Assembly: GCA_902496775.1 (NCBI GenBank) | Contig: CABVCF010000014.1 | Location: forward strand, 1 to 30,064 | Direction of reading: 5' to 3' | Length of the DNA stretch: 30,064 bases | Source: an uncultured Collinsella sp. | GTDB lineage: Bacteria > Actinomycetota > Coriobacteriia > Coriobacteriales > Coriobacteriaceae | Shown here: one piece after another, positions 9,001 to 14,411 of the stretch | How positions within the stretch are numbered: position 1 is the stretch's first letter | Layout of the letters: each line of letters begins with the position of its first letter | Notes under the pieces: generated by a model | Told to the model about the DNA's origin: nothing | The model's database searches: none | What the model saw: the letters and a program-made list of their open reading frames with translations, nothing else | Translations under genes and position numbers: made by a program

Positions 9001-11834
9001 AGATGATTGAGCTGAAGCGTGCCCAGGTTAGTACGAGTCTTGGAGGCATCGTCTATGTATGCCGAGTCATCCTCTTGATAGAGGGCCATGCGGTTGATAC
9101 CCGTATCGGCATAGATATTTGCCAATTGGCCGTCGCGCTTGCCACCATCCTCGACATAGCGCAGGATGGTCTTGGCACTTTGCGTCGTCTTGTCATAGCG
9201 CATATGCATCAAGTTGCCCGCAAGAGAAGGCGTCACGCCCTCGGCGATACTTGTCTGGCCCCATGTCAGGCTTCCGTTGGCGTCAACGGCCGCACTCTGC
9301 AGCTTACCCTTAATGTGCGTAAGCGTGTTGTCGATGGAGTCGGGAGAGCCAAACTGCGCCAGGGAGGCAATCAGCGAACCCGGGCCGCTCATGCTGAGCA
9401 CACCGTCGCCTACCACGCCGGCATCCACATACACACCCGAATCGTCCACGATTACCTTGGTGATGGTGTTGTTGATCTCATGGCCATCTGGACTTACAGA
9501 CTCGCGCAGGTAGTACGTGCCCTTGATAAGGGGCGCATGCTTTGCCGAATCGAGCGGGAAGCATGCAGCACCCTTAATGTCATACGGATAGGTCATGCCA
9601 TTTGCCTGTACGGTGTCATACGGCGTGGCGCCGGCTTCAATGGCATACGTGCTGGGACTATCGCCGGTAACGTCCTTGGCCTGGTACAGCTCAAACGTCG
9701 CTCCGTTCACAGGTTTGCCCAGGTCGTCGACCTTTTGCACAAATAGACGATTCTGGACGTTGGTGAGGTGGATCACCGTAGAGAACTGCCTACTTGTCGT
9801 TTGATATTGAACCATAGAGGTGTTGTCGGTGGTTGCCTCTGCCAGAGATGATGCCGTGGTGTGATACACCGCCACGGTATATTCGGACTGGGACTTGTCC
9901 GTCATCATGGCGGCATACGTCTCGATATCGCCGGGCAGCGACTTGACCGTCACCTCGTAGTCACCCTTGGTGTTGACGGCAAAGACACTCGTATCCGCCG
10001 ATTTGGCAGCCTCGACCGCGCCCTCAATGCCGTGTTTGGAGCACAGCTTATAGCCATCGAGCGGGTTGCCCGTGACCGGCGTCCACGCGTCTTCGCTTGT
10101 GTGGTCCTCGCCCGCACCGGTGAGCTTGAGCACGACGGCGAAGGTCGTACCCGAACTAATAACGTTGCCTTTATTGTCTTGCCTATTTTTATCTAGGGAA
10201 ATGGTCTCCTTAGCGGCCAGATAGCCGCCGTTCAGCCACATGCGGCTCCCCGTCCATGACTTGTGGTCGGCTGTTGTAACCGTTGTCTGCGGTGCAACCA
10301 CCACGCCACCCGTGCCGCTCGCGGCTTTCTTGTATTGCAGATGCAGCTCACCTGGCGTTGCGGTAGTCGATGAGGTCAGACTCGAGCGATATCCCGCGGG
10401 CAGGCCAACCTCTTCGAGTACAAAGTAGTCGTGTCCCTCGGCATGCTGGTTATCGAACGAAAGAACGGAATCGTCCGACTTTCGAAGTATCAGCTGACCC
10501 CCGTCTTTCGTCGTGCCCTGAGCGACGAGCTCACCCTTATTCCAGTGTCCCTCGGCATCTGGTCCATCGGACTGGTACAGCTTGAAAGTTGCGCCATTGA
10601 CTGCCTCGCCGTTTTGGTCGACCTTCGCGACCTCGGACGATGGCAGCGTGGTGAGGTTGAACTTAAGTTTCATGTTCGATGCGCCCGCGCCGCGCTCCAG
10701 ATAGAAGAAGCTCAGCGTATGCTTGCTGCTGTCACGGAAGGTGTTGCCGGAGAAGTTAGAGGTATCTGCGCCGGCGGCTTTGAACTTTGCCTTGATGTTG
10801 GTTTTTTCGATTTCCTCCTCGGCTCCATTCGCACCGTCAATATGACCGACCTTTACTTCACCGGTAGCAAAGTTGATATCAAGCGTCGCCTTCTCGTGGA
10901 TGCCGCCCAGATCGCCCACGAGTACGCCATCGATGTACACCCAGACGTCGTCGTCACCCGAGAACTCAAAGACCATGTCGTTGTTATCGGTGGTCTTGCC
11001 GCCCGCAGGCTGGACAAACTCCGTGGTCATGGACATGCCAAAGTGATGGTTGAGGCTCGTGCTTCCATCAATGATCTGCTTAGGGGAGAGGCTGTTGCCC
11101 TTCTCATCAAAAACCTTGTCAGCCGAGTCGAAGGGGAAGAACTGGCCCAGATTTGCATCTGATACGCCGCCCTTATATACACCAGCCTTATTGTAGACGT
11201 CAAAGGAGTTAGTCGTGGTGTTATACACAGCATAGTTGCCGTGAGAACCATACGAGTCGTAAACGTAATAGCCATTCTGGAGCTGGAAGAGGCCTTTCAC
11301 GTCGTTGTAGACAGCCTTACCATTCTGCTTATCGTTATTAAAGAGATAGGCCAGCGATTCATCGGTGCAATCGCCTTTCGTGCCGTATGAGGTATAGGTG
11401 CCGGCGTTGATCGCCGGATAGCCATTTACCAGCGTGTTCTTTACAAAAGAAAGGCGTCCAAAGCCGTTGATATTGCTTCTGCCCGTCCACTTGTTAATGC
11501 CCGTGCCGCCACCACCATTGAACTTGAGCTGGTGATTTTTGTTGATGCCGGTGTCGTTATTGCCATTATTGTTGTTTATGTTGACGGACTTATCATTGGC
11601 GCCATCGACGACCCAGTAGTCGAACAGATTGACCGTGGTGCCGGTGGGATTCACCGTCTCCACAGTGTGGTTGCTAAGGGGAACTGTCTGGTCGGCCGAC
11701 GCACTCGTCGCACCAAACAAGAGCGCACACGCCGCCAGCGGGACGGTCAAAACCCTCAGGGCACGCTTTGCGGCATTGGTTTTCTTGCCAAAAGGCTTTA
11801 GCATTTCTCGAGCTCTCGCACACACGCGATTCAT
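1..11834 (-). CDS. Giant fibro-slime / pilin-isopeptide surface adhesin (3' end off the window)
   Basis: The frame is open from ATG at 11834 to the window edge, at least 3,944 codons; checks of phase at five places agree. A GGGGAGG ribosome site lies 6 nt before the ATG. Residues 1-47 form a signal peptide (Arg/Lys-rich start, hydrophobic stretch VPLAACALLFGA, cleavage after ASA). Residues about 250-395 are a fibro-slime domain with core DDDVWVYIDGVLVGDLGGIH. CnaB/SpaA-like domains follow at about 400-490 (VNGATFKLYQ) and 698-812 (VNGATFELYQ). The array of isopeptide modules runs from about 1124 to 3912, and a Gly/Ser/Asp tail starts at 3913, so a cell-wall anchor is expected just beyond the edge but is not seen. 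Role (inferred): sortase-anchored adhesin stalk with a ligand-binding head. G+C rises strongly from N- to C-terminus. No sortase gene is in the window. Confidence 0.93.
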   Translation of the reverse strand, partial: MNRVCARAREMLKPFGKKTNAAKRALRVLTVPLAACALLFGATSASADQTVPLSNHTVETVNPTGTTVNLFDYWVVDGANDKSVNINNNNGNNDTGINKNHQLKFNGGGGTGINKWTGRSNINGFGRLSFVKNTLVNGYPAINAGTYTSYGTKGDCTDESLAYLFNNDKQNGKAVYNDVKGLFQLQNGYYVYDSYGSHGNYAVYNTTTNSFDVYNKAGVYKGGVSDANLGQFFPFDSADKVFDEKGNSLSPKQIIDGSTSLNHHFGMSMTTEFVQPAGGKTTDNNDMVFEFSGDDDVWVYIDGVLVGDLGGIHEKATLDINFATGEVKVGHIDGANGAEEEIEKTNIKAKFKAAGADTSNFSGNTFRDSSKHTLSFFYLERGAGASNMKLKFNLTTLPSSEVAKVDQNGEAVNGATFKLYQSDGPDAEGHWNKGELVAQGTTKDGGQLILRKSDDSVLSFDNQHAEGHDYFVLEEVGLPAGYRSSLTSSTTATPGELHLQYKKAASGTGGVVVAPQTTVTTADHKSWTGSRMWLNGGYLAAKETISLDKNRQDNKGNVISSGTTFAVVLKLTGAGEDHTSEDAWTPVTGNPLDGYKLCSKHGIEGAVEAAKSADTSVFAVNTKGDYEVTVKSLPGDIETYAAMMTDKSQSEYTVAVYHTTASSLAEATTDNTSMVQYQTTSRQFSTVIHLTNVQNRLFVQKVDDLGKPVNGATFELYQAKDVTGDSPSTYAIEAGATPYDTVQANGMTYPYDIKGAACFPLDSAKHAPLIKGTYYLRESVSPDGHEINNTITKVIVDDSGVYVDAGVVGDGVLSMSGPGSLIASLAQFGSPDSIDNTLTHIKGKLQSAAVDANGSLTWGQTSIAEGVTPSLAGNLMHMRYDKTTQSAKTILRYVEDGGKRDGQLANIYADTGINRMALYQEDDSAYIDDASKTRTNLGTLQLNHLFTTGTGVQYADRRVARLQVTKTVTADAGLTAPTKDADDNDLTFTFKFTLPKSQEGYEAHVFDAGGNAVGNSFKLRNGDTHSIKAGETIRVYGLKKGCSYSVSELTTKREASNGDILASIVNAVTGSADESVLPAGFSLVSRKVGGKEQSGTGNTIEGKIVALAGGQIPADNTLEFTNNYSAKPVTLDAQNRLGAKKVLEGRDWADGDSFTVRLTPEGGAPMPDGAKSAAATVELTKNTQTATFGDITYTKPGTYAYTILEDIPGSNAKADGISYSAAVYTATVKVDDNRAGALVVTSVEYQQVRDDAGVETKTDVADKIATFTNRYDTHEHSIIIHAQKNLTDNAGTFPLAQNAFDFKLEGVGGYADARAVFNLDTVDKNMAAPMPQGTEGNTATVGNNADGTVTWPAISYTAKADAGRAYVYKFTEENPGSVTGMTYDGSIYYAVVRNAKKGAGIQTSIEYYKIAEDGSVKQLDTNVTPSFTNIYSVEPTSATLRGQKTVSGRDWNQGESYAFNLTAAADDASATGLGKTTAKAVTDGAVAINASQATAAAPESGRVASFAFGTEAAPTVTFNRAGTFSFNITENAAQDGRAGMSVDKHTARATVVVTDLDKSGNHAGKLRVSSVTYANTGASDADKVVTNKAAFTNAYHASGTFGGVTVSKTLEGRASTAGQFTFAVTGLWYNGVQTSVDGSEASLSNKAAGAGVSGAVVSASGKEKLFARELTEQDLGRTFAYRIRENQPTAAGYTYDTGYTGDAIVLVKVLARENDPAKLYTVTTVLKGAGVTELLGDGADASALTDEKIVELKQDSHTYVQQYDASETGATTPTVSFVNRYTASLDYGADGGLQIEKALTYPKDATIFGSPKSTFRYIVKPADETSASKVGISTNGKVFETANVEANAPKTVSLVPAGGLTFTQDDAGKTFTYTVSEIDDKATGYTYDETVHTVRAVVADNGDGTLRVTTSVSKQVDGKDELEGQWIYPSDATSTGVATVKFKNTYTVTEAATYTPSVTKVVVGADAPDKFTFAMTAADDATKAAISGNLITGSSMSADNGYVEKTQTKEGLKDGEHYKLDFSKLTFNKPGTYKFAINELAPNGGLGEWTYDAHIYTLTITVTDEGGKLVARADGATGSEGFIFTNRYRTSTSYELQGGLEIVKTLNGHDLHAGMFGFTVTGEDAASTDRLNKLLRADEGKLTVTNDEPQADGTSHTGILGGLTFATEDAGKTFTYKVVENGGGKGGYTYDSTYWMVEIAVNNRRDGSLYTVTTAKHYDANEAEEPHEKKIFSSESGTAKAQVSFTNSYAAIGKFDGLTAEKVMDSGDKIEAGQYTFDLYAEKADGELVWRDEGKTQASDNGTATVDFGKVYFKLGNATSGTQEQTIDLAGAVNDGIATKRHNADHTTTYSFNLVAKERLANLPAGVRPVDASATCRVLLEVTDNNDGTLTPKVIYRDGTENGKIVFHNTRDKVKTIGTVAKPNVDIDGQLLSVGDSYVYTINWANTEADAFVTVNDELPTGVVFEAFEGEYADKGAASGQSLTWNLGKQPAGSHGSVRVRARITEDAVKDAQSAVGTINNTATVWVGNKSYTGTTTNYVPKKSESDAQDSNESGVALGDELTYTIGYKNTEGASATVTITDAVPAGTEFVEFAGDHKDAGSKDNDGNLTWTLKDVPAGKEGTVQFKVRVTEDAFKSGGASGGISNQASVAVGNNPAVKTNTTTDEVSDGRLTLSKTVTAAEGIVAPNKAFTFKVLLYQADCATPLTGTFAYAGRPSGTNGTYVSGQIKSGDTIALKAGGSVTVTVPVGARYEVQELDSKGDLMTSEDGFAIADKANTKKGTVGQTTQAGFTNVYSVESTKVENAFKVQKKISGRNWITSDAFTMTLTAQGEAPMPKGAKEGVSTIALNKDAQVGNFGTIEYTKPGTYTYVITEQSGDEASLTFSKATYRATVTVTDDGAGKLFAKTKIAQLTDDDGGAAERTVEAAVFTNTAKTGSLTVKKTVVGGDSQREFGFTVALADGDGEPVSGTFGKGEHAVTFTDGKTTFTLKDGEEKTIAGLPVGARYTVTEDAAEGYTTAVNGADGSKAEGAVTEDGATVAFTNTYGTATEGRDVSTAGLFTKALKGRDWAEGDSFQFALTGEGGAPMPEGSADGSKTVSVTAAAGTKAGDRVAFDFGSIRYTLNDIKDAGFAEVGGKRVRAKTFTYTVREVRPDDGSAIAGVDYDGHVATMTVTVTDDGSGNLTATTPAIAQASGGDFVNTYTTELDYSARAGVRLSKTLSGRAMEAGQFAFTVTADAETAAKLGLKTGGDAYAVAAADDGEADLVDLIGGAAGSDVKFTDADAGKTYSFTVTETKFGGEGYTNDTAPRTVTIAPAYDAATGKLTVTTTVAKDGVEVARSEVSTADDATAAPAPVTVAFQNSYEATGVLGGEGSVAINATKTLTGRAAAAGEFSFSVRDAQGNPVATASNRASGDGEAAALTFSPIACTTGSLEQMVKDGTATKAADGSWSIPYTVSEDTAALPAGVTATASSFGITVKATDNGKGGLDVAVVYPEGSDGTLSFVNGYSAGEATVDIAGTKTLALSQAGLGLAQADIAGKYTFKIEPLDGAPALVDASGKMVTEATNDAAGNVELGHVTFKQPSDLDDVEIDGDGLRTKTFAYRVGESGSVDGVVNDATATRTFTVRVVEDTNAGTLAAEVLPAEGTPEGRGAFEFTNTYVVNPTPSSVTDRIAVSKKLKGRDLAEGEFEFQLVEIAADGSESVAATGKNAADGTVALSPVTYTAPGTHSYELREVVGTAGGVTYDKTTYRVRTTVVDAGNGTLAVKHELMDAEGNAANDTSVTFTNGYEAAPVTLKLGAAKVLKGAELKAGQFGFELKSRDGKVMSTAKNAADGSVTFDALTFKQAGTYTFTVSEVDDGQAHVTYDKAVHKIVVTVSDEAADGTKTGYLSARVSYEGDANVPPVFTNSYAEEPGTPENPGTPGGGSGGGSDNGSGSGSGGDGS
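100..8465 (-). repeat. Tandem array of about 17 pilin-isopeptide-type modules in the adhesin
   Basis: Each module is roughly 115-190 residues. It opens with a Lys-containing strand (K-x-L-x-G-R then G-x-F-x-F), has a middle PGTYxYxIxE-like segment with a Glu, then YD...VTVxVxD, and closes with FTNTY or a variant. Approximate module starts by residue: 1124, 1271, 1431, 1594, 1782, 1946, 2089, 2249, then two D2/DUF11-like domains at 2412-2667 (LTYTIGYKNTEG, VTITDAVPAGTEFVEF), then 2667, 2792, 2931, 3046, 3201, 3362, 3507, 3661 and 3787 to 3912. In Spy0128/FctA-type pilins the first-strand Lys and the last-strand Asn form an intramolecular isopeptide bond helped by the Glu; nearly all modules here keep all three. 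Modules at about 2667 and 2931 are shorter and resemble DUF5979. Those at 1124, 2792 and 3046 share an APMPxG subtype. Boundaries are by eye. Confidence 0.85.
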
Positions 11835-11906
11835 GAAGGCCCTCCCCAATCCATGAGGACGTCAAGCAGCGGCTCGCTATATATGTGTGTCGTCCCCATC
11901 GATGCA

Positions 11907-11936
11907 AATATACGCCCCCCCCGCGCAGAAACGCAA
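11907..11936 (-). promoter_or_regulatory. Candidate adhesin promoter with a G8 tract in the spacer
   Basis: On the minus strand, -35 TTGCGT (11931-11936) and -10 TATATT (11907-11912) are 18 bp apart, and the spacer holds eight consecutive G (plus-strand C at 11915-11922). The start of transcription would lie near 11900, giving a leader of about 66 nt. A second candidate overlaps it: -35 TTGCAT (11902-11907), 18 bp, -10 TATATA (11878-11883). The first has the better -10 (5 of 6). Neither -35 is strong. Confidence 0.5.
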
Positions 11937-11964
11937 GGCAGGACATCGCTATATGCTTAAAATT

Positions 11965-11977
11965 GTAGCAATTTGGG
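11965..11977 (+). repeat. Short copy of a dispersed GTAGC-AATTTGGG motif
   Basis: GTAGCAATTTGGG matches, with one base missing, the motif that opens the inverted repeat at 12094 and appears on the minus strand near 25075. It is only 13 nt long and may be a chance or decayed copy. Confidence 0.3.
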
Positions 11978-12093
11978 TGACCCGAAATTTCGCCTCGGGT
12001 TGCCACTCAGGCTCAAAATCGAACCACTCGCGCCATCGGCATACCCCAGTAGAACAAATCGACCGGCAATCTTTATCCCCCACAACCCACAAA

Positions 12094-12171
12094 GTAGCCA
12101 ATTTGGGACGGGGCTATTTTGACTACTTGGGCAATCAGATCGGCATGTAGTCAAAATAACCCCGCCCCAAA
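12094..12171. repeat. Inverted repeat A: hairpin element between adhesin and tadA fusion
   Basis: The arms at 12102-12126 and 12147-12171 are complementary at 23 of 25 positions, with a 20-nt loop. The left arm begins with AATTTGGGACGGGGCT and both arms contain ATTTTGACTAC. The same 5' motif recurs on the minus strand at 25054-25075, so this is a dispersed element. It could end transcription, but it lies about 315 nt beyond the tadA-kinase stop. Lengthy frames through it on both strands are by-products of the palindrome. Confidence 0.7.
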
Positions 12172-12191
12172 AAGACTGGTCTGACGCTGCG

Positions 12192-12348
12192 CCACGAAAA
12201 GGACCTATCTACTACGTTTAGGCCGCAGGGGTCAACCATAGCCGACTTTTCGAAAATCGGCAAGCTTTCTACCTGCGGTTTTGTTTTTGTAAATTCCGGG
12301 ATGGTCGAGAGTGTCCGGTTTAACGTAGTAGATGGCCACGTTTCGTGG
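12192..12348. repeat. Inverted repeat B: about 157-bp element with terminal inverted repeats
   Basis: The arms at 12192-12218 and 12322-12348 share CCACGAAA at the outside and ATCTACTACGTT at the inside, with a few differences between. The interior carries a near-perfect palindrome at 12242-12260 centred on TTTTCGAAAA. There is no convincing coding frame. The layout suits a small non-autonomous element or a folded RNA. From memory, similar intergenic sequence is common in Collinsella genomes, but I could not check this. Confidence 0.6.
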
Positions 12349-12400
12349 CAAACGGTCCGATCCAAGACCCAAGGCAGCCAACCTCGAATGGCCATTCTCG

Positions 12401-12469
12401 AAGTTGCGGTGGTATACGGACTGAATTGGCCCCTTAAAGGCAAAAACGCTCCGTATTTCACCGCAACTT
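12401..12469. repeat. Inverted repeat C: 20-bp arms just downstream of the tadA fusion
   Basis: The arms at 12401-12420 and 12450-12469 match at 18 of 20 positions (core AAGTTGCGGTG). The 29-nt loop reads CTGAATTGGCCCC and onward. It begins 17 nt past the stop codon of the tadA-kinase gene, so its transcript would fold here. There is no U-tract, so a terminator role is uncertain; RNA 3'-end stabilisation or a dispersed element are alternatives. Confidence 0.6.
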
Positions 12470-12485
12470 ATCGAGGGAATGGGTT

Positions 12486-14267
12486 TTAGATACGGCCAAG
12501 GTCGTAGGATCGAGCGGCTGCTTCGCCGGCGCAGATAAGGTTGGCTGTGGCTTCTTGCGGATCGAGTGCCTGCTCCAGGTCCATGGGCTTGCGACAGATC
12601 GGCAAAACCAAGTCAATACCCTGCTCATGCACCGCATCCAGGTTGTCAGCGCGACCGCCCACGACGGCAACCACCGGTTTGCCACACCGCTTGGCACGGC
12701 GCGCCACGCCCACCGGCGCCTTACCGGCGGCGGATTGCTCATCCATATTGCCCTCGCCTGTAATGACCAGGTCGACATCGCGCACGCGCTCGTCAAACCC
12801 CACGAGATCGAGCACCGTCTCCACACCCGAGCGTAGCTCCGCGCCGAGCGCCAGCAACGCCGCGCCCAAGCCACCGGCAGCGCCCGCGCCGGGCACGCCG
12901 AGCACCGAGCCAAATGTCCGCGCACCCTCGGGTGTGCGCAACAACCCCTGGGCTCGAGCTCCGGTAATTGCCGCATCGAGCAGGCAGCCGTAGCCGACCA
13001 TCCAGCCGTCGTATCTGCGCAGCACCTCGGCATCATCCGCCGGCAGACCCTTCTGTCCGCCGAACACCGCAAGCGCGCCGCGACGCCCTACGAGCGGATT
13101 CTCGACATCCGAAAGCACAACGATACGAGCGCCATCCAAAGCCTGCAGCGCGGGCGCCAAATCAACGCTCGCCACCTGCTCAAGGCCGGCAAGACCGGGG
13201 GCGACATCGCAGCCCTGATCATCGACCACACGCGCGCCCAGCGCCTGCAGCATGCCGGCGCCACCGTCGTTGGTGGCACTGCCGCCCAAACCAATATAGA
13301 TAGTCTTTGCCCCGGCACGGACCGCACGGAGCATCAGCTCACCCACGCCATAGGTTGTGGCCGCCAACGCCGCCGACTCCGTGCAAGGCGAATACCCAAT
13401 ACCCGCCGCCTCGGCCATCTCAATTACAGCCGACTCGCACTCGACATCAACCAGCATCCGGGCAGACGCACGCTTGCCCAAGGGACCTGCCACCTCGCAG
13501 GTCACAATCTCGCCACCGCAGGTGGCAACGGCATCGAGCGTTCCCTCGCCACCATCTGCCAGCGGCAATGTGCACGCCTCGGCATCGGGCCACACACGGC
13601 GCACACCTTCGGCAACCGCCGCCTCCGCCTGCGCGCTCGAAACGCTGCCCTTAAAGGAATCAATCGCCAACAGCACACGGCGGGGCCGGCGGCACGCAGG
13701 ACCAAAGTCAACCGCCGTGCCAGCATCTTCACCGGCACCTGCAAGCGCTGCGGCATGAGCGGTGTGCGCTTCAAGATCGGCCCCACAACCGCAATCAGCG
13801 CCGCCCGCTCCGCGCAGACCGCCAAAATAGTTACTCAGCAGCTCGCGGCATTCATCCGCCAGGACCCCAGCCGTCACGTTAAACCGATGATTCAGGCGCG
13901 AATCGGCATTCAAATCGTATAGGGATCCCAACGCGCCCGCCTTGGCGTCGCTCGCGCCATACACGCAGCGCCCCACGCGCGCGTTAACCATAAGGCCTGC
14001 GCACATGCAGCAGGGTTCCAACGTCACATAGACCGTACAGTCGGAAAGGCGCCAGCGACCGAGCGACCGAGCGGCAGCGCACAGGGCCGCGAACTCTGCA
14101 TGAGCCGAAGGATCCTGATCGAGCTCGCGCCGATTGTGCGCCCTCGCGACGATCTCACCGTCGCGCACTACCACGGCACCAATGGGGACTTCGCCCACTG
14201 CCGCGGCGGCGCGCGCCTCGGCCAGCGCCTCGCGCATGAACTTCTCGTCGATTTCGGTGATCGTCAT
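12486..14267 (-). CDS. Fusion of tRNA adenosine deaminase (TadA) and glycerate 2-kinase
   Basis: 593 residues from ATG 14267, chosen because GGAAGG sits 6 nt upstream; a longer frame to 14318 runs up to the tRNA and lacks a ribosome site. Residues 1-152 are TadA: HAE at 56-58 (zinc ligand His56, catalytic Glu58) and PCCMC at 85-89 (zinc ligands Cys86, Cys89). TadA makes inosine at the wobble base of tRNA-Arg(ACG). Residues about 153-194 are a Gly/Ala-rich linker with extra Cys. Residues 195-593 are a class I (GlxK/GarK-type) glycerate kinase: IDSFKGSVSSAQ, LADGGEGT, GLGGSATNDGG, SDVENPLVGRRGA and ITGEGNMDEQSAAGK. This kinase phosphorylates glycerate with ATP. Both halves keep their key motifs and look active. 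The join is unusual. The frame is continuous, with no sign of a recent frameshift. Confidence 0.9.
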   Translation of the reverse strand: MTITEIDEKFMREALAEARAAAAVGEVPIGAVVVRDGEIVARAHNRRELDQDPSAHAEFAALCAAARSLGRWRLSDCTVYVTLEPCCMCAGLMVNARVGRCVYGASDAKAGALGSLYDLNADSRLNHRFNVTAGVLADECRELLSNYFGGLRGAGGADCGCGADLEAHTAHAAALAGAGEDAGTAVDFGPACRRPRRVLLAIDSFKGSVSSAQAEAAVAEGVRRVWPDAEACTLPLADGGEGTLDAVATCGGEIVTCEVAGPLGKRASARMLVDVECESAVIEMAEAAGIGYSPCTESAALAATTYGVGELMLRAVRAGAKTIYIGLGGSATNDGGAGMLQALGARVVDDQGCDVAPGLAGLEQVASVDLAPALQALDGARIVVLSDVENPLVGRRGALAVFGGQKGLPADDAEVLRRYDGWMVGYGCLLDAAITGARAQGLLRTPEGARTFGSVLGVPGAGAAGGLGAALLALGAELRSGVETVLDLVGFDERVRDVDLVITGEGNMDEQSAAGKAPVGVARRAKRCGKPVVAVVGGRADNLDAVHEQGIDLVLPICRKPMDLEQALDPQEATANLICAGEAAARSYDLGRI

Positions 14268-14318
14268 CGTTCGCCTTCCCTGTTGCAAATTCAAAACGAT
14301 GCTATCATTACGACTCAC

Positions 14319-14408
14319 GGAGAGATGGCAGAGCGGTTGAATGCGGCGGTCTTGAAAACCGTTGAGCGCGAGAGCGTTCCGGGGGTTCGAATCCCCCTCT
14401 CTCCGCCA
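14319..14408 (+). tRNA. tRNA-Ser (anticodon UGA)
   Basis: The acceptor GGAGAGA pairs with TCTCTCC at 14398-14404; the discriminator is G at 14405 and CCA is encoded (14406-14408). The anticodon loop CTTGAAA is closed by CGGT/ACCG, with anticodon TGA at 14353-14355. A long variable arm and the GGTTCGAATCC T-loop fit a type II serine tRNA. Its 3' end lies only 3 nt from the stop codon of the convergent TetR gene. It is divergent from the TadA fusion. Confidence 0.97.
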
Positions 14409-14411
14409 CTT

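Noticed and set aside
222..9746. Plus-strand open frames of 990 and 2,178 codons over the adhesin gene
   Set aside because: They are codon-for-codon mirror images of the minus-strand adhesin frame. They stay open because TTA, CTA and TCA codons are rare in this G+C-rich gene; the translations are low-complexity and match no domain.
9861..11162. Shorter plus-strand frames (9861-10196, 10431-11162) inside the adhesin
   Set aside because: They oppose clear fibro-slime and CnaB coding sequence and have no ribosome site or recognisable domain.
11674..12461. Frames of 60-110 codons on both strands in the gap before the adhesin
   Set aside because: They run through inverted repeats and read similar peptides (GRGYFDY) on opposite strands, which is the product of a palindrome, not of genes.
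12458..13758. Overlapping frames of 80-204 codons opposite or inside the TadA fusion
   Set aside because: They are out-of-frame shadows of a gene with clear catalytic motifs.
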